From positions 1-64,000 of the forward strand of contig NZ_JAUXUP010000026.1 in assembly GCF_030680935.1 (NCBI RefSeq): DNA of 64,000 nt. The letters run 5' to 3'. This DNA is from Polaromonas sp. GTDB taxonomy: Bacteria; Pseudomonadota; Gammaproteobacteria; Burkholderiales; Burkholderiaceae_C. The translations under genes and the position numbers were made by a program. Shown piece after piece: positions 8,769 through 19,117 of the stretch. Below the pieces are notes generated by a model. The model had not been told where the DNA came from. It ran no database searches and was given only the letters and a program-made list of their open reading frames with translations. Each line of letters starts with the position of its first letter. The stretch's first letter is position 1.

Positions 8769-11700
8769 GCGCCGCCCTGCCCCTGACGCTGACCGGAGAC
8801 ACAGCGGCCCACGCCTACGACAGTGTGGCGCGCATCAGCAATGAAGTGGCCGGCAGGCTGGCTGCGCGACTCGCCAGCGAAACCCAGGGCGAGGTACTTT
8901 TCTCGGCGCCTGACCGTGGCCGTTATGCCACCGATGCGTCGATCTACCAGGTGACACCGGTCGGTGTATTTGTGCCGCGCAGCGCACCCGACGTCAAAAC
9001 CGCGCTCGACATCTGCCGCGACATGGGCGTACCCATGGTGCCGCGCGGCGCAGGCACCAGCCAGTGCGGCCAGACGGTGGGCACCGGCCTGGTGGTCGAC
9101 TATGCCAAACACCTGCGCAACATCATTGATGTCGACGCGGTGGAGCGCACCGCAGAGGTAGAGCCCGGCATTGTGCTCGACCACCTCAACGCAGCCCTGA
9201 AAAAACATGGCCTCTGGTACCCGGTGGATGTGTCCACCAGCGCACAGGCCACGCTGGGCGGCATGGCGGGCAACAACTCTTGCGGCAGCCGCAGCATTGC
9301 CTACGGCAACATGGTGCATAACGTGCTGGGCGCGCAGGCCTGGACATCCGCCAGCCAGCTGCTGCAGCTGGGCTCCTACGCCACCAGCAGCGGCAAGGCA
9401 CGAGAGCTGGGCAACTACGTGCGCTCGCTGGCCGAAGAGCTGCACCCCGCCATCAAGCAGATGTGGCCCAAGGTAATGCGCCGCGTGGGCGGCTACAACC
9501 TGGACATTTTTGACCCGCAGAGTGAGCGGCCCTACACCAGCGACGGCTCGGTCAACCTGGCGCACCTGCTGATCGGAAGCGAAGGCACGCTGGCCCTGAC
9601 CAAATCTCTCACGCTGCGCCTGAGCGAGCTGCCGCGTGCCAAGGTGTTGGGCGTGGTGAACTTCCCGACCTTTTACCGCGCCATGGATGCGGCCCAGCAC
9701 ATCGTCAAGATCGGGGATGGCACGCTGACAGCCGTCGAGCTGGTGGACCGCACCATGATTGATCTGTCGCTGCAAAACCCGGCGTTTGCGCCCACCATAC
9801 GCAGCGCGCTGATTGACCAGCCCGCTGCCATCTTGCTGGTCGAGTTTTCGGGTGCGAGCAAGGCCGAGTTGTTGCCCAAACTCAAACGCCTGGGCGAGCT
9901 GATGGGCGATTTGCTGCTGCCCAACTCGGTGGTTGAAATGACGGACGACGCACCGCAGAAAAACCTGTGGGAAGTGCGCAAGGCCGGGCTCAACATCATG
10001 ATGAGCCTCAAGGGCGACGGCAAGCCGGTGAGTTTTATCGAAGACTGTGCCGTGCCCCTGGAGCATCTGGCCGAATACACCGACGCACTGACGGAAGTTT
10101 TCAGAAAATACGGCAGCAAGGGCACCTGGTACGCCCATGCCTCGGTGGGCACCCTGCATGTGCGGCCGATTCTGGACATGCGGCGCGAAGGTGCGCCCAA
10201 GATGCGCGCGATTGCCGAAGAGGCTTCAGAGCTGGTGCGCAAGTTCAAAGGGGCTTACAGCGGCGAACATGGCGACGGCCTGTGCCGGGGGGAGTGGATC
10301 GAGTGGCAGTTTGGCCCGAAGATCAACGAGGCCTTTGCAAAAATCAAGCAGGTCATGGACCCGATCAACCTGCTGAGCCCGGGCCGCATGGTCAACCCGC
10401 CGAAGATGGACGACACGCGGTTGATGCGGTTTGCACCTGGCTACAAAGTCATACCGATCCAGACCGCACTCGACTGGCGCGTCTGGGACGTACAGAACGA
10501 CCCGGTCACCGAGCAAACCAGTGCGCCCGGCAGCGGCGGCGATCCGGCCCAGGGTTTTGCCAAGGCCGTGGAGATGTGCAACAACAACGGCCACTGCCGC
10601 AAGTTCGATGCCGGCACCATGTGCCCCAGCTACAGGGTCACGCGCGACGAAAAACACCTGACGCGGGGCCGCGCCAACACCTTGCGGCTGGCCTTGAGTG
10701 GCCAGCTCAGCGGCCTGGACGCAGCTGACGCCCTTGCCAGCGAGGAGGTCAAGGATGCGCTGGACCTGTGTGTGGGATGCAAGGGCTGCAAGCGCGACTG
10801 CCCCACAGGTGTGGACATGGCGAAGATGAAGGTGGAATTTTTGCACCACTACAAGGCCAGGCACGGCTACACATTGCGCGACAAGCTGGTGGCCCGGCTG
10901 CCCGACTACGCGCACTGGGCCAGCCGGCTGGCACCATTCCTGAACCTGCGCGACAAAATTCCGGGCCTGGCGGCGCTGAGCGAAAAGCTGACCGGTTTTT
11001 CAGCCAGACGCACGCTGCCGCAATGGAAAACGCAAACCTTCTTCAACACCGCACCGAGAGGCGCCACGCGCGCGGAAGTGCTGGCCGCCAGCAAGCCCGT
11101 GGTGCTGTTTGTAGATACCTTCAACGGCACGTTTGAATCACACAACGCCACTTCAGCATTAAAAGTGCTGCAAGCCGCTGGCTACACAGTGCATGTAGCT
11201 ACCAAAACCATAGCAGATGGCAAACACCTGTGTTGCGGCCGCACCTACCTGGCCAGCGGCATGGTGGAAGAAGCGAAGGCCAAGGCGCGCGAGGTGGTCG
11301 ATGCCCTGCTGCCCTTCGCCGAAAAAGGCATCAGCATCGTGGGTCTGGAGCCGTCCTGCCTGCTGACGCTGCGCGACGAGATGCTGGTGATGGGCCTGGG
11401 TGAAGACGCTCACACCATCAGTCAGCACGCCCTGCTGCTGGAAGAGTTTCTGGCCCGCGAAGCCGTTGCGGGCAAGCTGGAAGAACTCAAGGGCAAACTT
11501 CAGGCGGTGGACCAGCCCATCTTGCTGCACGGCCACTGCCACCAGAAAGCCTTTGGTGCGGTCAGCCCCATCATGGAGGTGCTCAAGCTGATTCCTGGTG
11601 CGAAACCAGCATTGATTGAATCGAGTTGCTGCGGCATGGCAGGCAGTTTTGGTTATGAATCCAGTCACTACGAGGTGTCCATGCAGATGGCTGAGTTAAG

Positions 11701-11839
11701 CCTGCTACCGGCGGTACGCCAGCAGCCTGATGCCATCGTGGTGGCCGATGGCACCAGCTGCCGGCACCAGATCCGCGACGGCGCGCAGCGCGAGGCGGTG
11801 CATGTGGCGGTGCTGCTGGCGCAGCAACTCAGGGCGTAA
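8765..11839 (+). CDS. FAD-binding oxidase / (Fe-S)-binding fusion protein (D-2-hydroxyacid dehydrogenase, YdiJ-like)
   Basis: 1024 aa; FAD_binding_4 (PRGAGTSQCGQTVGTGLVVDYAKHL), 4Fe-4S CVGCKGCKRDCP, CCG-type C-terminal domain (LCCGRTYLASGM, ESSCCGMAGSFGYE). Overlaps GntR stop by 4 bp. Confidence 0.92.
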   Translation: MSAALPLTLTGDTAAHAYDSVARISNEVAGRLAARLASETQGEVLFSAPDRGRYATDASIYQVTPVGVFVPRSAPDVKTALDICRDMGVPMVPRGAGTSQCGQTVGTGLVVDYAKHLRNIIDVDAVERTAEVEPGIVLDHLNAALKKHGLWYPVDVSTSAQATLGGMAGNNSCGSRSIAYGNMVHNVLGAQAWTSASQLLQLGSYATSSGKARELGNYVRSLAEELHPAIKQMWPKVMRRVGGYNLDIFDPQSERPYTSDGSVNLAHLLIGSEGTLALTKSLTLRLSELPRAKVLGVVNFPTFYRAMDAAQHIVKIGDGTLTAVELVDRTMIDLSLQNPAFAPTIRSALIDQPAAILLVEFSGASKAELLPKLKRLGELMGDLLLPNSVVEMTDDAPQKNLWEVRKAGLNIMMSLKGDGKPVSFIEDCAVPLEHLAEYTDALTEVFRKYGSKGTWYAHASVGTLHVRPILDMRREGAPKMRAIAEEASELVRKFKGAYSGEHGDGLCRGEWIEWQFGPKINEAFAKIKQVMDPINLLSPGRMVNPPKMDDTRLMRFAPGYKVIPIQTALDWRVWDVQNDPVTEQTSAPGSGGDPAQGFAKAVEMCNNNGHCRKFDAGTMCPSYRVTRDEKHLTRGRANTLRLALSGQLSGLDAADALASEEVKDALDLCVGCKGCKRDCPTGVDMAKMKVEFLHHYKARHGYTLRDKLVARLPDYAHWASRLAPFLNLRDKIPGLAALSEKLTGFSARRTLPQWKTQTFFNTAPRGATRAEVLAASKPVVLFVDTFNGTFESHNATSALKVLQAAGYTVHVATKTIADGKHLCCGRTYLASGMVEEAKAKAREVVDALLPFAEKGISIVGLEPSCLLTLRDEMLVMGLGEDAHTISQHALLLEEFLAREAVAGKLEELKGKLQAVDQPILLHGHCHQKAFGAVSPIMEVLKLIPGAKPALIESSCCGMAGSFGYESSHYEVSMQMAELSLLPAVRQQPDAIVVADGTSCRHQIRDGAQREAVHVAVLLAQQLRA
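11157..11216 (-). repeat. Dispersed repeat, possible highly diverged copy F, inside FAD oxidase gene
   Basis: Minus: CTGCTATGGTTTTGGTAGCTACATGCACTGTGTAGCCAGCGGCTTGCAGCACTTTTAATG. Confidence 0.4.
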
Positions 11840-12818
11840 CAGGCGTCGGGGCAGGCAGTGCCATGCCCCGACGCTTCATCTCTTCGCGCAGCAGGTCGGG
11901 CCGGTCGGTGACGATGCCGTTCACGCCCATGTCAAACACGGCCGCCATACGGGCCGGCTCATTGACGGTCCAGGCCAGCACCTGCAGACCCAGAGCCTGC
12001 GCTTCCTTGACCTTCTCAGCCGTCAGATCCAGATGAAAAGCCGACCAGGTGTGGCCACCAGCGGCCTTGATCATTTTGGGCACCGAGCGGTAGTCGCTGT
12101 AACGCAGGCCGGCGGTCCACGGTGAAGGCTCGGCCTTGTCGACACCAATGTTGTCCCCGTTGCCACGCTGGATAGTCAGGTACACGGTGGGAATCTCGGG
12201 CGCCTCGCGCTGAATCACTTGCAGGGTGCGCCAGTCAAACGACAGCACAGAGCTGCGGGAGGCCATGCCCGCCTCACGAATCGCGGCAACCACAGCGCGG
12301 GCGAAAGCCTCGGGCGCCAGGGTGTCTTGCGGCGCCAGCGGCGAGAGCTTGGTTTCAATCGCGAAACGAACCTGGTCGTTGCCCGATTTTTTGACCAGCG
12401 CAAACAGATCGGCCAGGCGCGGTATGCGTGTGCCGTCGATCGCTTTCTGATCCGAAAATTGCCGCGCGTAGTTGGTGCCGGGCTTGATGCGGCCCACGTC
12501 GTAACGAGCTACTTCTGCAAAGCTCAATGAAGACACCGCAGGGCCTGGTGCATCGATAAAGCGTCCGTCCGGACCGCGCGTGATGTCGGGGTTGAGTGCC
12601 CGGTCGTGCGTGACCACCAGCACACCGTCCTTGGTGATGGCGATGTCCAGCTCCAGCGTGGTCACGCCTATGCCAAGCGCCTGGGCAAACGAAGGCAGCG
12701 TGTTCTCGGGGGTCAGTGCGCGGGCACCGCGATGGCCCTGCAGGTCAAAACCGTGGCTGTGCAAGCTCGCCGCCAGCAAGGCGGCGGCGAGTGTGAAGTG
12801 GCGAATGGTCATAAGCAT
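11829..12818 (-). CDS. glpQ: Glycerophosphodiester phosphodiesterase, secreted
   Basis: Signal peptide then FDLQGHRGARALTPENTLPSFAQALGIGVTTLELDIAITKDGVLVVTHD. Confidence 0.92.
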   Translation of the reverse strand: MLMTIRHFTLAAALLAASLHSHGFDLQGHRGARALTPENTLPSFAQALGIGVTTLELDIAITKDGVLVVTHDRALNPDITRGPDGRFIDAPGPAVSSLSFAEVARYDVGRIKPGTNYARQFSDQKAIDGTRIPRLADLFALVKKSGNDQVRFAIETKLSPLAPQDTLAPEAFARAVVAAIREAGMASRSSVLSFDWRTLQVIQREAPEIPTVYLTIQRGNGDNIGVDKAEPSPWTAGLRYSDYRSVPKMIKAAGGHTWSAFHLDLTAEKVKEAQALGLQVLAWTVNEPARMAAVFDMGVNGIVTDRPDLLREEMKRRGMALPAPTPVTP

Positions 12819-12870
12819 CGGTATCCCCTTTGACGGGCAGTGTAAGGCGTCGCAAAGGGGGGGCTGATCC

Positions 12871-13470
12871 TCAGATGGCGCGACCCAGCAAGGCGCTTTT
12901 CAGCTGCTCGTCCGCGGGCTTTGGACCCACCCACATGCCAAGCAAGGCCTCAAACAGGGCGGGCTGAGGGAAAGCCTCGCCCTGTTGCTTGCCATTGATG
13001 CTGATGACCGTGCCCTGACCCGGTTGCCAGGCGATCTGGAAGCTGTCGCCAGCCGCCAGCTTTTTCTGCTCGCCCAATATTTCCCCCAGGCGGAACAGCG
13101 CAGGGATCAGGGTGGCCAGCTGCGCATCGCTGGCGCTGGCCTGCATGCCACGCGCCAGCAGATCACCCATGTCAGAGGCGCTGATGTCTTTGAGCATGAC
13201 CACGCGCAACTGCTTGGCGCCGGGGTTGCCCAGCACTGAGTCGGGTGTGGCGAGCTTTTGATCAAGGTACAGACCTGCGGTGTACAGGCCGCTGCCGCTG
13301 TGCTGCCGTACGCCTGCGCCATTGAGTTGCAGCGAGGTAGCACCGGTTTGCAGCACCCGGGGATGCGTCACGCCGCCCAGATCGAGCGCGATGGCAGGCG
13401 CCATGGCGGCCCACAGGGCCAAAGGCGTGAATGTGTTCAAAGCCAGTTTGGCGAAAGAGAAGGTTTTCAT
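12871..13470 (-). CDS. Chalcone isomerase-like family secreted protein
   Basis: GVTHPRVLQTGATSLQLNGAGVRQHSGSGLYTAGLYLDQKLATPDSVLGNPGAKQLRVVMLKDIS; signal-peptide-like N terminus. Confidence 0.82.
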   Translation of the reverse strand: MKTFSFAKLALNTFTPLALWAAMAPAIALDLGGVTHPRVLQTGATSLQLNGAGVRQHSGSGLYTAGLYLDQKLATPDSVLGNPGAKQLRVVMLKDISASDMGDLLARGMQASASDAQLATLIPALFRLGEILGEQKKLAAGDSFQIAWQPGQGTVISINGKQQGEAFPQPALFEALLGMWVGPKPADEQLKSALLGRAI

Positions 13471-13656
13471 ACATGCCTTTGAAGTGCAGAGCGGGAGTGC
13501 CCTGGACACAGGCTATCAGCGCAATGCCGGCAACATTAGGGTGTGCAGTCTGTCACGCGCCTGTCACGCGCCGGGTGCACCGATGTCGGGACAGCACGCA
13601 CCAAAAGAGCCGTGCCTGCACCAGCCAGGCATGAAAATCAGCGCGCATTCAGGCCA

Positions 13657-16008
13657 TCACCCCGGGGTGACGGCTTGTTCAATCGCGTCAGGCGCAGGCA
13701 ATGGTTGAGCGGGTGCCCGCGCCCTGCGCTGCGACACCTTCCACCAGCCAGGAAGCAAGGCCTGCACCTTGGGCTGCGCGTAACGGTCGTCAATCAGGTA
13801 CACCACACCCTGGTCTGACTCGGTGCGGATCACACGGCCTGCGGCCTGTACCACTTTTTGCAGGCCGGGGTAGAGGTAGGTGTAGTCATGGCCCTTGCCG
13901 AAGCTGGCCTCCATGCGGAGTTTGATCTGCTCGTTGACCGGGTTGATCTGCGGCAAGCCGAGCGTGGCGATAAAAGCGCCAATCAGGCGTTTGCCCGGCA
14001 GGTCTATGCCCTCTGAAAACGCGCCGCCAAGCACCGCAAAACCGATGCCGCGGGACTCCCCGGTGAAACGCGCGAGAAAATTTTTCTTCGCGGCCTCTTC
14101 CATGCCGCGCGATTGCTCCCAGACCGGAATCTCGGGGTGGCGTGCCTTGAACAGTTCGGCCAGTTGCTCCAGATAATCAAAGCTGCTGACAAAACTCAGG
14201 TAGTTGCCGGGCGCGGCAGTGAATTGCTGCGCCATCAGCGCCACCATCGGCGAGAGAGAGTTTTCACGATGCTGGTAACGCGTGGACACGTCCCTGACCA
14301 CCTGCACCGACAGCTGCGCCGCAGTGAATGGCGAGGTCACGTCCATACAGACAGTGTCCTCCGGCAGGCCCAGCATGTCGCGGTAAAAATCCGTTGGGCT
14401 CAGGGTGGCCGAAAACAGCGCGGCTGAACGCGCCGCAGCAAAACGCGGTGACAGAAAAGGCGCCGGCACCACATTGCGCAGGCACAGCAGCGCCCCACCG
14501 TCCCCCTGCGTAATGTCAAACAGCGAATGATCGCCAAGTAGCTCGGCCATGCGCGAGAAATGCAGCACCTCGAAGAAAAAATCCTGCAGCCGTGCGTCAA
14601 TACCTGCGGGGTGATCGGCCAGATGGTCCAGGATGGCGCTGGCGGTCTGCTGCAAGGCGCCGCGAAAGGCCTGCGGCACGTCTTCATACACCTGGTAGAC
14701 CTCGACCTGATCGCGGTGCAGCTCGTACCAGCTGCGCGCAAGCCGGTCCAGCACGCCCTTGATCGCCGTGGGTGCCGCCTGCCGGGCCAGCGCCAGGTGG
14801 GCAGGGTCCAGCTCGGCCGAATACATTTTGCGGGCACGCTCAACAAGGTTGTGTGCTTCATCCACCAGCACACTGACACGCCACTGGGTGGCCTGGGTCT
14901 GCGCAAACAGCATGGCATTAACATCAAAATAGTAGTTGTAGTCGCCCACCACCACATCGCTCCAGTGCAGCAAGTCCTGGCTCAGGTAATAGGGGCAGAC
15001 CTGATGTGCCAGCGCCACCTCGCGCAGCGCGTTTTTGTCCAGCGCGGCGGTGCTGGCGGCCGCCACATCAACCGCAGCTTGCCGCGCCGCCGGTAACCGG
15101 TCATAAAAACCCTGGGCCAGTGGGCAGGCGTCGCCGTGGCAGGCTTTGTCGGGGTGTTCACAGGCCTTGCCCTTGGCCACCAGCTCCAGCACCCGCACCG
15201 GCAGGCCCGGCGCAGCGGTCTTGATGAGGGCCATCGCATCCAGCGCCAGCTGCCGGCCCGGCGTTTTGGCCGCGAGGTAAAACACCTTGTCGAGTTGCTG
15301 CGTGGGGCAGGCCTTGAGCAAGGGAAACAAGGTACCGACGGTCTTGCCGATGCCGGTGGGGGCTTGCGCCATGAGGCAGCGACCGCTGCTGGCCGATTTG
15401 TACACCGCCTCGGCCAGATCGCGCTGGCCGGGGCGAAAGCTGTCGTGCGGAAAGGTCAGCGACGACAGGGCCTGATTGCGCGCAGCACGATGCGCCAGCT
15501 CTTGCTGCGCCCAGGCGCTGAAGCGCTCGCACTGATCTTCAAAAAATACCTGCAGGTCCGCAGCGCTGTGCGGCTCGACGATCAGCGTTTCTTCCTGCGT
15601 GGCCACGTTGAAATACACCAATGCCAGCTTGATGTGTGGCAAACCTTCTTTCTGGCACAGCAGGTGACCGTAGACCTTGAGCTGCGCCCAGTGCAGATGC
15701 CGGTGGTTCTCACGCATGGTCTCCAGGTTGCCGCGAAAGGTCTTGACCTCTTCAAGCTGGCCCAGCTCGGCATCGTAGCCATCGGCCCGGCCACGTACCC
15801 GCAGGTTTTTGTAATCGCCGCTCAGGCTGACTTCGGTCTGGTAGTGCGGCGGGCGCCGCATCGCCACCATGCGGTGACCGGCCATGCCTTCGAGCGCTGA
15901 GGGTGACGGTGTAAAACGCAGGTCGAGGTCACCGCGCTTGGCAGTGAAGTCACAAAGTGCACGCACGGCCACGACATACGGCTTGTCCGGGTCGTGGTGG
16001 GTGCTCAT
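13657..16008 (-). CDS. PD-(D/E)XK-like nuclease domain fused to XPD/DinG-type Fe-S DNA helicase
   Basis: Walker A QAPTGIGKTVGTLFPLL, DEAH box LVDEAHNLVERARKMYS, cysteine cluster CEHPDKACHGDACPLAQ...CPYY, C-terminal GAFSEGIDLPGKRLIGAFI...GRVIRTESDQGVVYLIDDRY; N-terminal RADGYDAELGQLEEVKTF resembles a PD-(D/E)XK active site. Confidence 0.85.
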   Translation of the reverse strand: MSTHHDPDKPYVVAVRALCDFTAKRGDLDLRFTPSPSALEGMAGHRMVAMRRPPHYQTEVSLSGDYKNLRVRGRADGYDAELGQLEEVKTFRGNLETMRENHRHLHWAQLKVYGHLLCQKEGLPHIKLALVYFNVATQEETLIVEPHSAADLQVFFEDQCERFSAWAQQELAHRAARNQALSSLTFPHDSFRPGQRDLAEAVYKSASSGRCLMAQAPTGIGKTVGTLFPLLKACPTQQLDKVFYLAAKTPGRQLALDAMALIKTAAPGLPVRVLELVAKGKACEHPDKACHGDACPLAQGFYDRLPAARQAAVDVAAASTAALDKNALREVALAHQVCPYYLSQDLLHWSDVVVGDYNYYFDVNAMLFAQTQATQWRVSVLVDEAHNLVERARKMYSAELDPAHLALARQAAPTAIKGVLDRLARSWYELHRDQVEVYQVYEDVPQAFRGALQQTASAILDHLADHPAGIDARLQDFFFEVLHFSRMAELLGDHSLFDITQGDGGALLCLRNVVPAPFLSPRFAAARSAALFSATLSPTDFYRDMLGLPEDTVCMDVTSPFTAAQLSVQVVRDVSTRYQHRENSLSPMVALMAQQFTAAPGNYLSFVSSFDYLEQLAELFKARHPEIPVWEQSRGMEEAAKKNFLARFTGESRGIGFAVLGGAFSEGIDLPGKRLIGAFIATLGLPQINPVNEQIKLRMEASFGKGHDYTYLYPGLQKVVQAAGRVIRTESDQGVVYLIDDRYAQPKVQALLPGWWKVSQRRARAPAQPLPAPDAIEQAVTPG

Positions 16009-16121
16009 GGGAAAGTGTGGGTTGGTGGCGATACTGTATGAATAGCCAGTATTGTAGCCAGCACGCCGGTGCCCCTCGACGCCGCAGTCGGTTGACACGG
16101 TGTCAGCGTGCTGTCGGCACG

Positions 16122-16595
16122 CTACTTCGCGTTCCAGAACTTCTGCATCTCGACAAAAAGAAAGGACGCTGTCCAGGTGATCAACACCAGGCCCGTCAAT
16201 GACTCGATGCCCGTCAGGAACCGCAGGTCACCTGTGGGCTGGATGTCGCCAAAACCCAGCGTGGTGAAGGTGGTGAAGGAAAAATACACGCAGTCCATCA
16301 GGCTGCCATCAAAACTTCCCGTCAGGTGGCCCCATGCCTTGGCCTGATTCATGAAGTAGTAGGCAAAGGCAAACACCCAGACCTCGACCGCATGAGCCAC
16401 CAAGGCGCCGCCTACACCCAGCAGGATGCGCAGGCGATGCCTGATCTTCACCCGGGCCAGCAACAGGGTCAGCCGCAGCAGGAATTCGTAGTGAATGATC
16501 ACGGCAATAGACACCACAGCAATATTGGCGAGTACAACAACGAACACAACGATCCTTCCGATACTTGTTTGAAAAATCGGAGGCCTACACCCCAC
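16122..16595 (-). CDS. Two-TM potassium channel family protein
   Basis: Pore-like [46 protein letters not shown]. Confidence 0.87.
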   Translation of the reverse strand: MGCRPPIFQTSIGRIVVFVVVLANIAVVSIAVIIHYEFLLRLTLLLARVKIRHRLRILLGVGGALVAHAVEVWVFAFAYYFMNQAKAWGHLTGSFDGSLMDCVYFSFTTFTTLGFGDIQPTGDLRFLTGIESLTGLVLITWTASFLFVEMQKFWNAK

Positions 16596-16652
16596 CGGCG
16601 CGCGGAAGGTGTGCGCGGCAACTGGTGGAACTATAAGCCGCGTAGCGGTCCG

Positions 16653-18122
16653 TCAGGCGGCGCGGTCGGGCGCCGGTGCAATCAGTGCGTCCAGCACGCC
16701 CGCGTCGAAATGTTTGTCGATGTAATCGGCCAGTCCATCAAACACCGAATCCAGCGTGGGGGTGCTGGCACCAAACAGCGCTTGCAGCACCGCCGGGTCT
16801 TCAAACAGGCCATGCAGGTAAACACCCAATACATTGCCGCTGCCGTTTTGCCAGGCCAGGCCGTCCGACATGACGGCATGCGCCACATCGCCGGCTGCAG
16901 CCATGGCGCTGTGCGCTGCAGTCTGGCCGTGGTGGATTTCGTAGCCCTGCACGGTCACACCCGACAGCGCCGACCACGCACCGCCCACCGACGAAAAAAG
17001 CGCGCGCCTGTGCCGCACGGTCTTGTCGGCATCGAACAGCGTGACCACCGGCAGCAGCCCCAAGCCGGGGCCGTTGCCGTCGATGCCGTGCGGATCGATC
17101 AGCGCTTCGCCCAGCATCTGCAGGCCGCCACAGATACCGAGTACCGCCCCACCCCGCCCTGCATGTGCCGCAATCGCGCTGTCCAGGCCCTGCGCGCGCA
17201 GCCAGGCCAGGTCACCGCTGGTGTGTTTGGAGCCGGGCAGGATGATCCAGTCGGCGTCGATCAACTCTGCGGGGCTGCGTACCCACTTGAGGTGAATACC
17301 CGGCACGTTTTTGAGCGGCTGGAATTCGTCGAGGTTGCTGATGCGCGGATAGGCGATGACGGCCACAGTTCGCGTGACAGCGCCAGAGCGCACGCTGGTG
17401 GCATCAAACACACCATCCTCTTCCGGCAGGCCGTGTTGCCACCACATCGGCAGCGTTGCAACGGTGGGCACACCGGTCAGGTCCTGCAACATTTGCGGGC
17501 CGGGTGCCAGAAGCGTCGCATCGCCGCGAAACTTGTTCAACACAAAACCCCTGATCAGCTTTTGCTCTGCCTGATCCAGCATGGCCCAGGTGCCGTAGAG
17601 GTGCGCAAAGGCACCACCACGGTCGATGTCGGTGACCAGCAGGCAGGCCGCGTTGGCATGTTGCGCCACACGCATGTTGACGATGTCGCTGTCTTTCAGG
17701 TTGATCTCGGCCGGTGAGCCCGCGCCTTCCATCACCACCACATCGTTTTCTGCCAGCAACTCGTCCAGCGCCTGCGCCACCACCGGCCAGACCGAGGCGC
17801 TGCGGCCACGCCAGGCCATGCGCGAGAGTTCGGCATTCACCTGACCCATCAAGATCACCTGGCTTTGCGTGTCTTTTTCGGGCTTGAGCAACAGCGGGTT
17901 CATGCGCACCTCGGGCTCGGCGCGCGCCGCCAGCGCCTGAAAGTACTGCGCGCTGCCGATTTCACCCCCCGCCACCACTCTTGCGTTATTGCTCATGTTC
18001 TGCGCCTTGAAGGGCGCGACCTTGAGCCCCTGCCGCGCGTAATAACGACACAACGCGGTGGTCAGCCAGCTTTTTCCGGCGCCGCTGGTGGTGCCCAGAA
18101 CCATGACACTTCTTGCGCTCAT
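16653..18122 (-). CDS. cobQ: Cobyric acid synthase
   Basis: [50 protein letters not shown]...; class I GATase domain ([13 protein letters not shown]). Confidence 0.95.
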   Translation of the reverse strand: MSARSVMVLGTTSGAGKSWLTTALCRYYARQGLKVAPFKAQNMSNNARVVAGGEIGSAQYFQALAARAEPEVRMNPLLLKPEKDTQSQVILMGQVNAELSRMAWRGRSASVWPVVAQALDELLAENDVVVMEGAGSPAEINLKDSDIVNMRVAQHANAACLLVTDIDRGGAFAHLYGTWAMLDQAEQKLIRGFVLNKFRGDATLLAPGPQMLQDLTGVPTVATLPMWWQHGLPEEDGVFDATSVRSGAVTRTVAVIAYPRISNLDEFQPLKNVPGIHLKWVRSPAELIDADWIILPGSKHTSGDLAWLRAQGLDSAIAAHAGRGGAVLGICGGLQMLGEALIDPHGIDGNGPGLGLLPVVTLFDADKTVRHRRALFSSVGGAWSALSGVTVQGYEIHHGQTAAHSAMAAAGDVAHAVMSDGLAWQNGSGNVLGVYLHGLFEDPAVLQALFGASTPTLDSVFDGLADYIDKHFDAGVLDALIAPAPDRAA

Positions 18123-19117
18123 ATTGCCTTGCCGATCAGGTGTTGCCACGCATTGTGCAGCGCATCCTGCGCGGCCGGCGACATGGCACTCATGCGCACA
18201 TGGCCCGGCAGGCCGAAGGAAGTGGCGTCGCGCAGCTTGATGCCCTGCGACCGCAGCTGTGCCAGCGCCTGCGGCAGGCTGATGCCCTCAGGCAAGGCAG
18301 GCTGGGCGCAGAAGAAGTTGGTGTTGCTGAGTAGGACATTCCAGCCCAGCGATTCACACAGCGTGACTTGCCGCGTTTTCCAGTCGCGCAAGGTAGCAAG
18401 GCTTGCAAACAGCCAGCCTTGCACGTCGGGCGTGGTCCACGCGTGCAACATCGCCACCCCGTGTGCCCCCACAGGCCATGATGGTGCGAGCCCCTCCAGC
18501 TGCACCACCAGCTCTTCTGAGCCGGGAGGCGCAATCACGTAGGCCGCGCGCACACCGGTCAGGCCCAGGGCTTTGTTCGGTGTCCAGAGCTGCCAGAACT
18601 TTTGCAACACTTCCTGGCCCACCGCGAGCGCACCAGTTAGCCGCAGCGGCTCATAGGCGCGGTCCAGTACACACAATGCGCCGCCGCCCAGCAGTTGATC
18701 CAGCCCCGCATGTGCGACGCCCAGCGGGCTGGAGGGGTCACAGGCCCAGCGCAGTTGCGCCTGCCCTGCCCCGGTGGCCAACGGCAGCTTCCAGGCCTGC
18801 GCTGCGTGTGCATAGTCGCCATAACCGTGCGGCGGCAGCCAGACGGCACGTGCACCGCGCAGCACGGCAAGTGCTGTGATGCGAAAGATGAATTCGCTGG
18901 CGCTGCCGGCCAGCACCACGCGCTGCACATCAACATCATGAAAATCTGCAAGCTGCCCCCGCAGCGCCGTGTAAGTGGCGTCCGGGTAACACGTCGGATC
19001 GGCCCTCTGCACAGCGGCCAGCGCAAGGGGGCACGGTCCGCAGGTATTGCTGTTGCTGGAAAAATCGTGCAGGGGAACGCCCCCCTGATCGGTCCCGCCA
19101 TGGCTGCGGGGTTTCAC
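18119..19117 (-). CDS. cobC: Threonine-phosphate decarboxylase / class I-II aminotransferase in cobalamin cluster
   Basis: PLP aminotransferase (TPNKALGLTGVRAAYVI), HDFSSNSNTCGPCP start typical of the CobC/CobD family; cluster context. Confidence 0.82.
   Translation of the reverse strand: MKPRSHGGTDQGGVPLHDFSSNSNTCGPCPLALAAVQRADPTCYPDATYTALRGQLADFHDVDVQRVVLAGSASEFIFRITALAVLRGARAVWLPPHGYGDYAHAAQAWKLPLATGAGQAQLRWACDPSSPLGVAHAGLDQLLGGGALCVLDRAYEPLRLTGALAVGQEVLQKFWQLWTPNKALGLTGVRAAYVIAPPGSEELVVQLEGLAPSWPVGAHGVAMLHAWTTPDVQGWLFASLATLRDWKTRQVTLCESLGWNVLLSNTNFFCAQPALPEGISLPQALAQLRSQGIKLRDATSFGLPGHVRMSAMSPAAQDALHNAWQHLIGKAI

Noticed and set aside
8549-10159. 536 aa antisense ORF opposite GntR/FAD oxidase
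   Set aside because: Shadow ORF, no recognisable domain, opposite strongly conserved genes.
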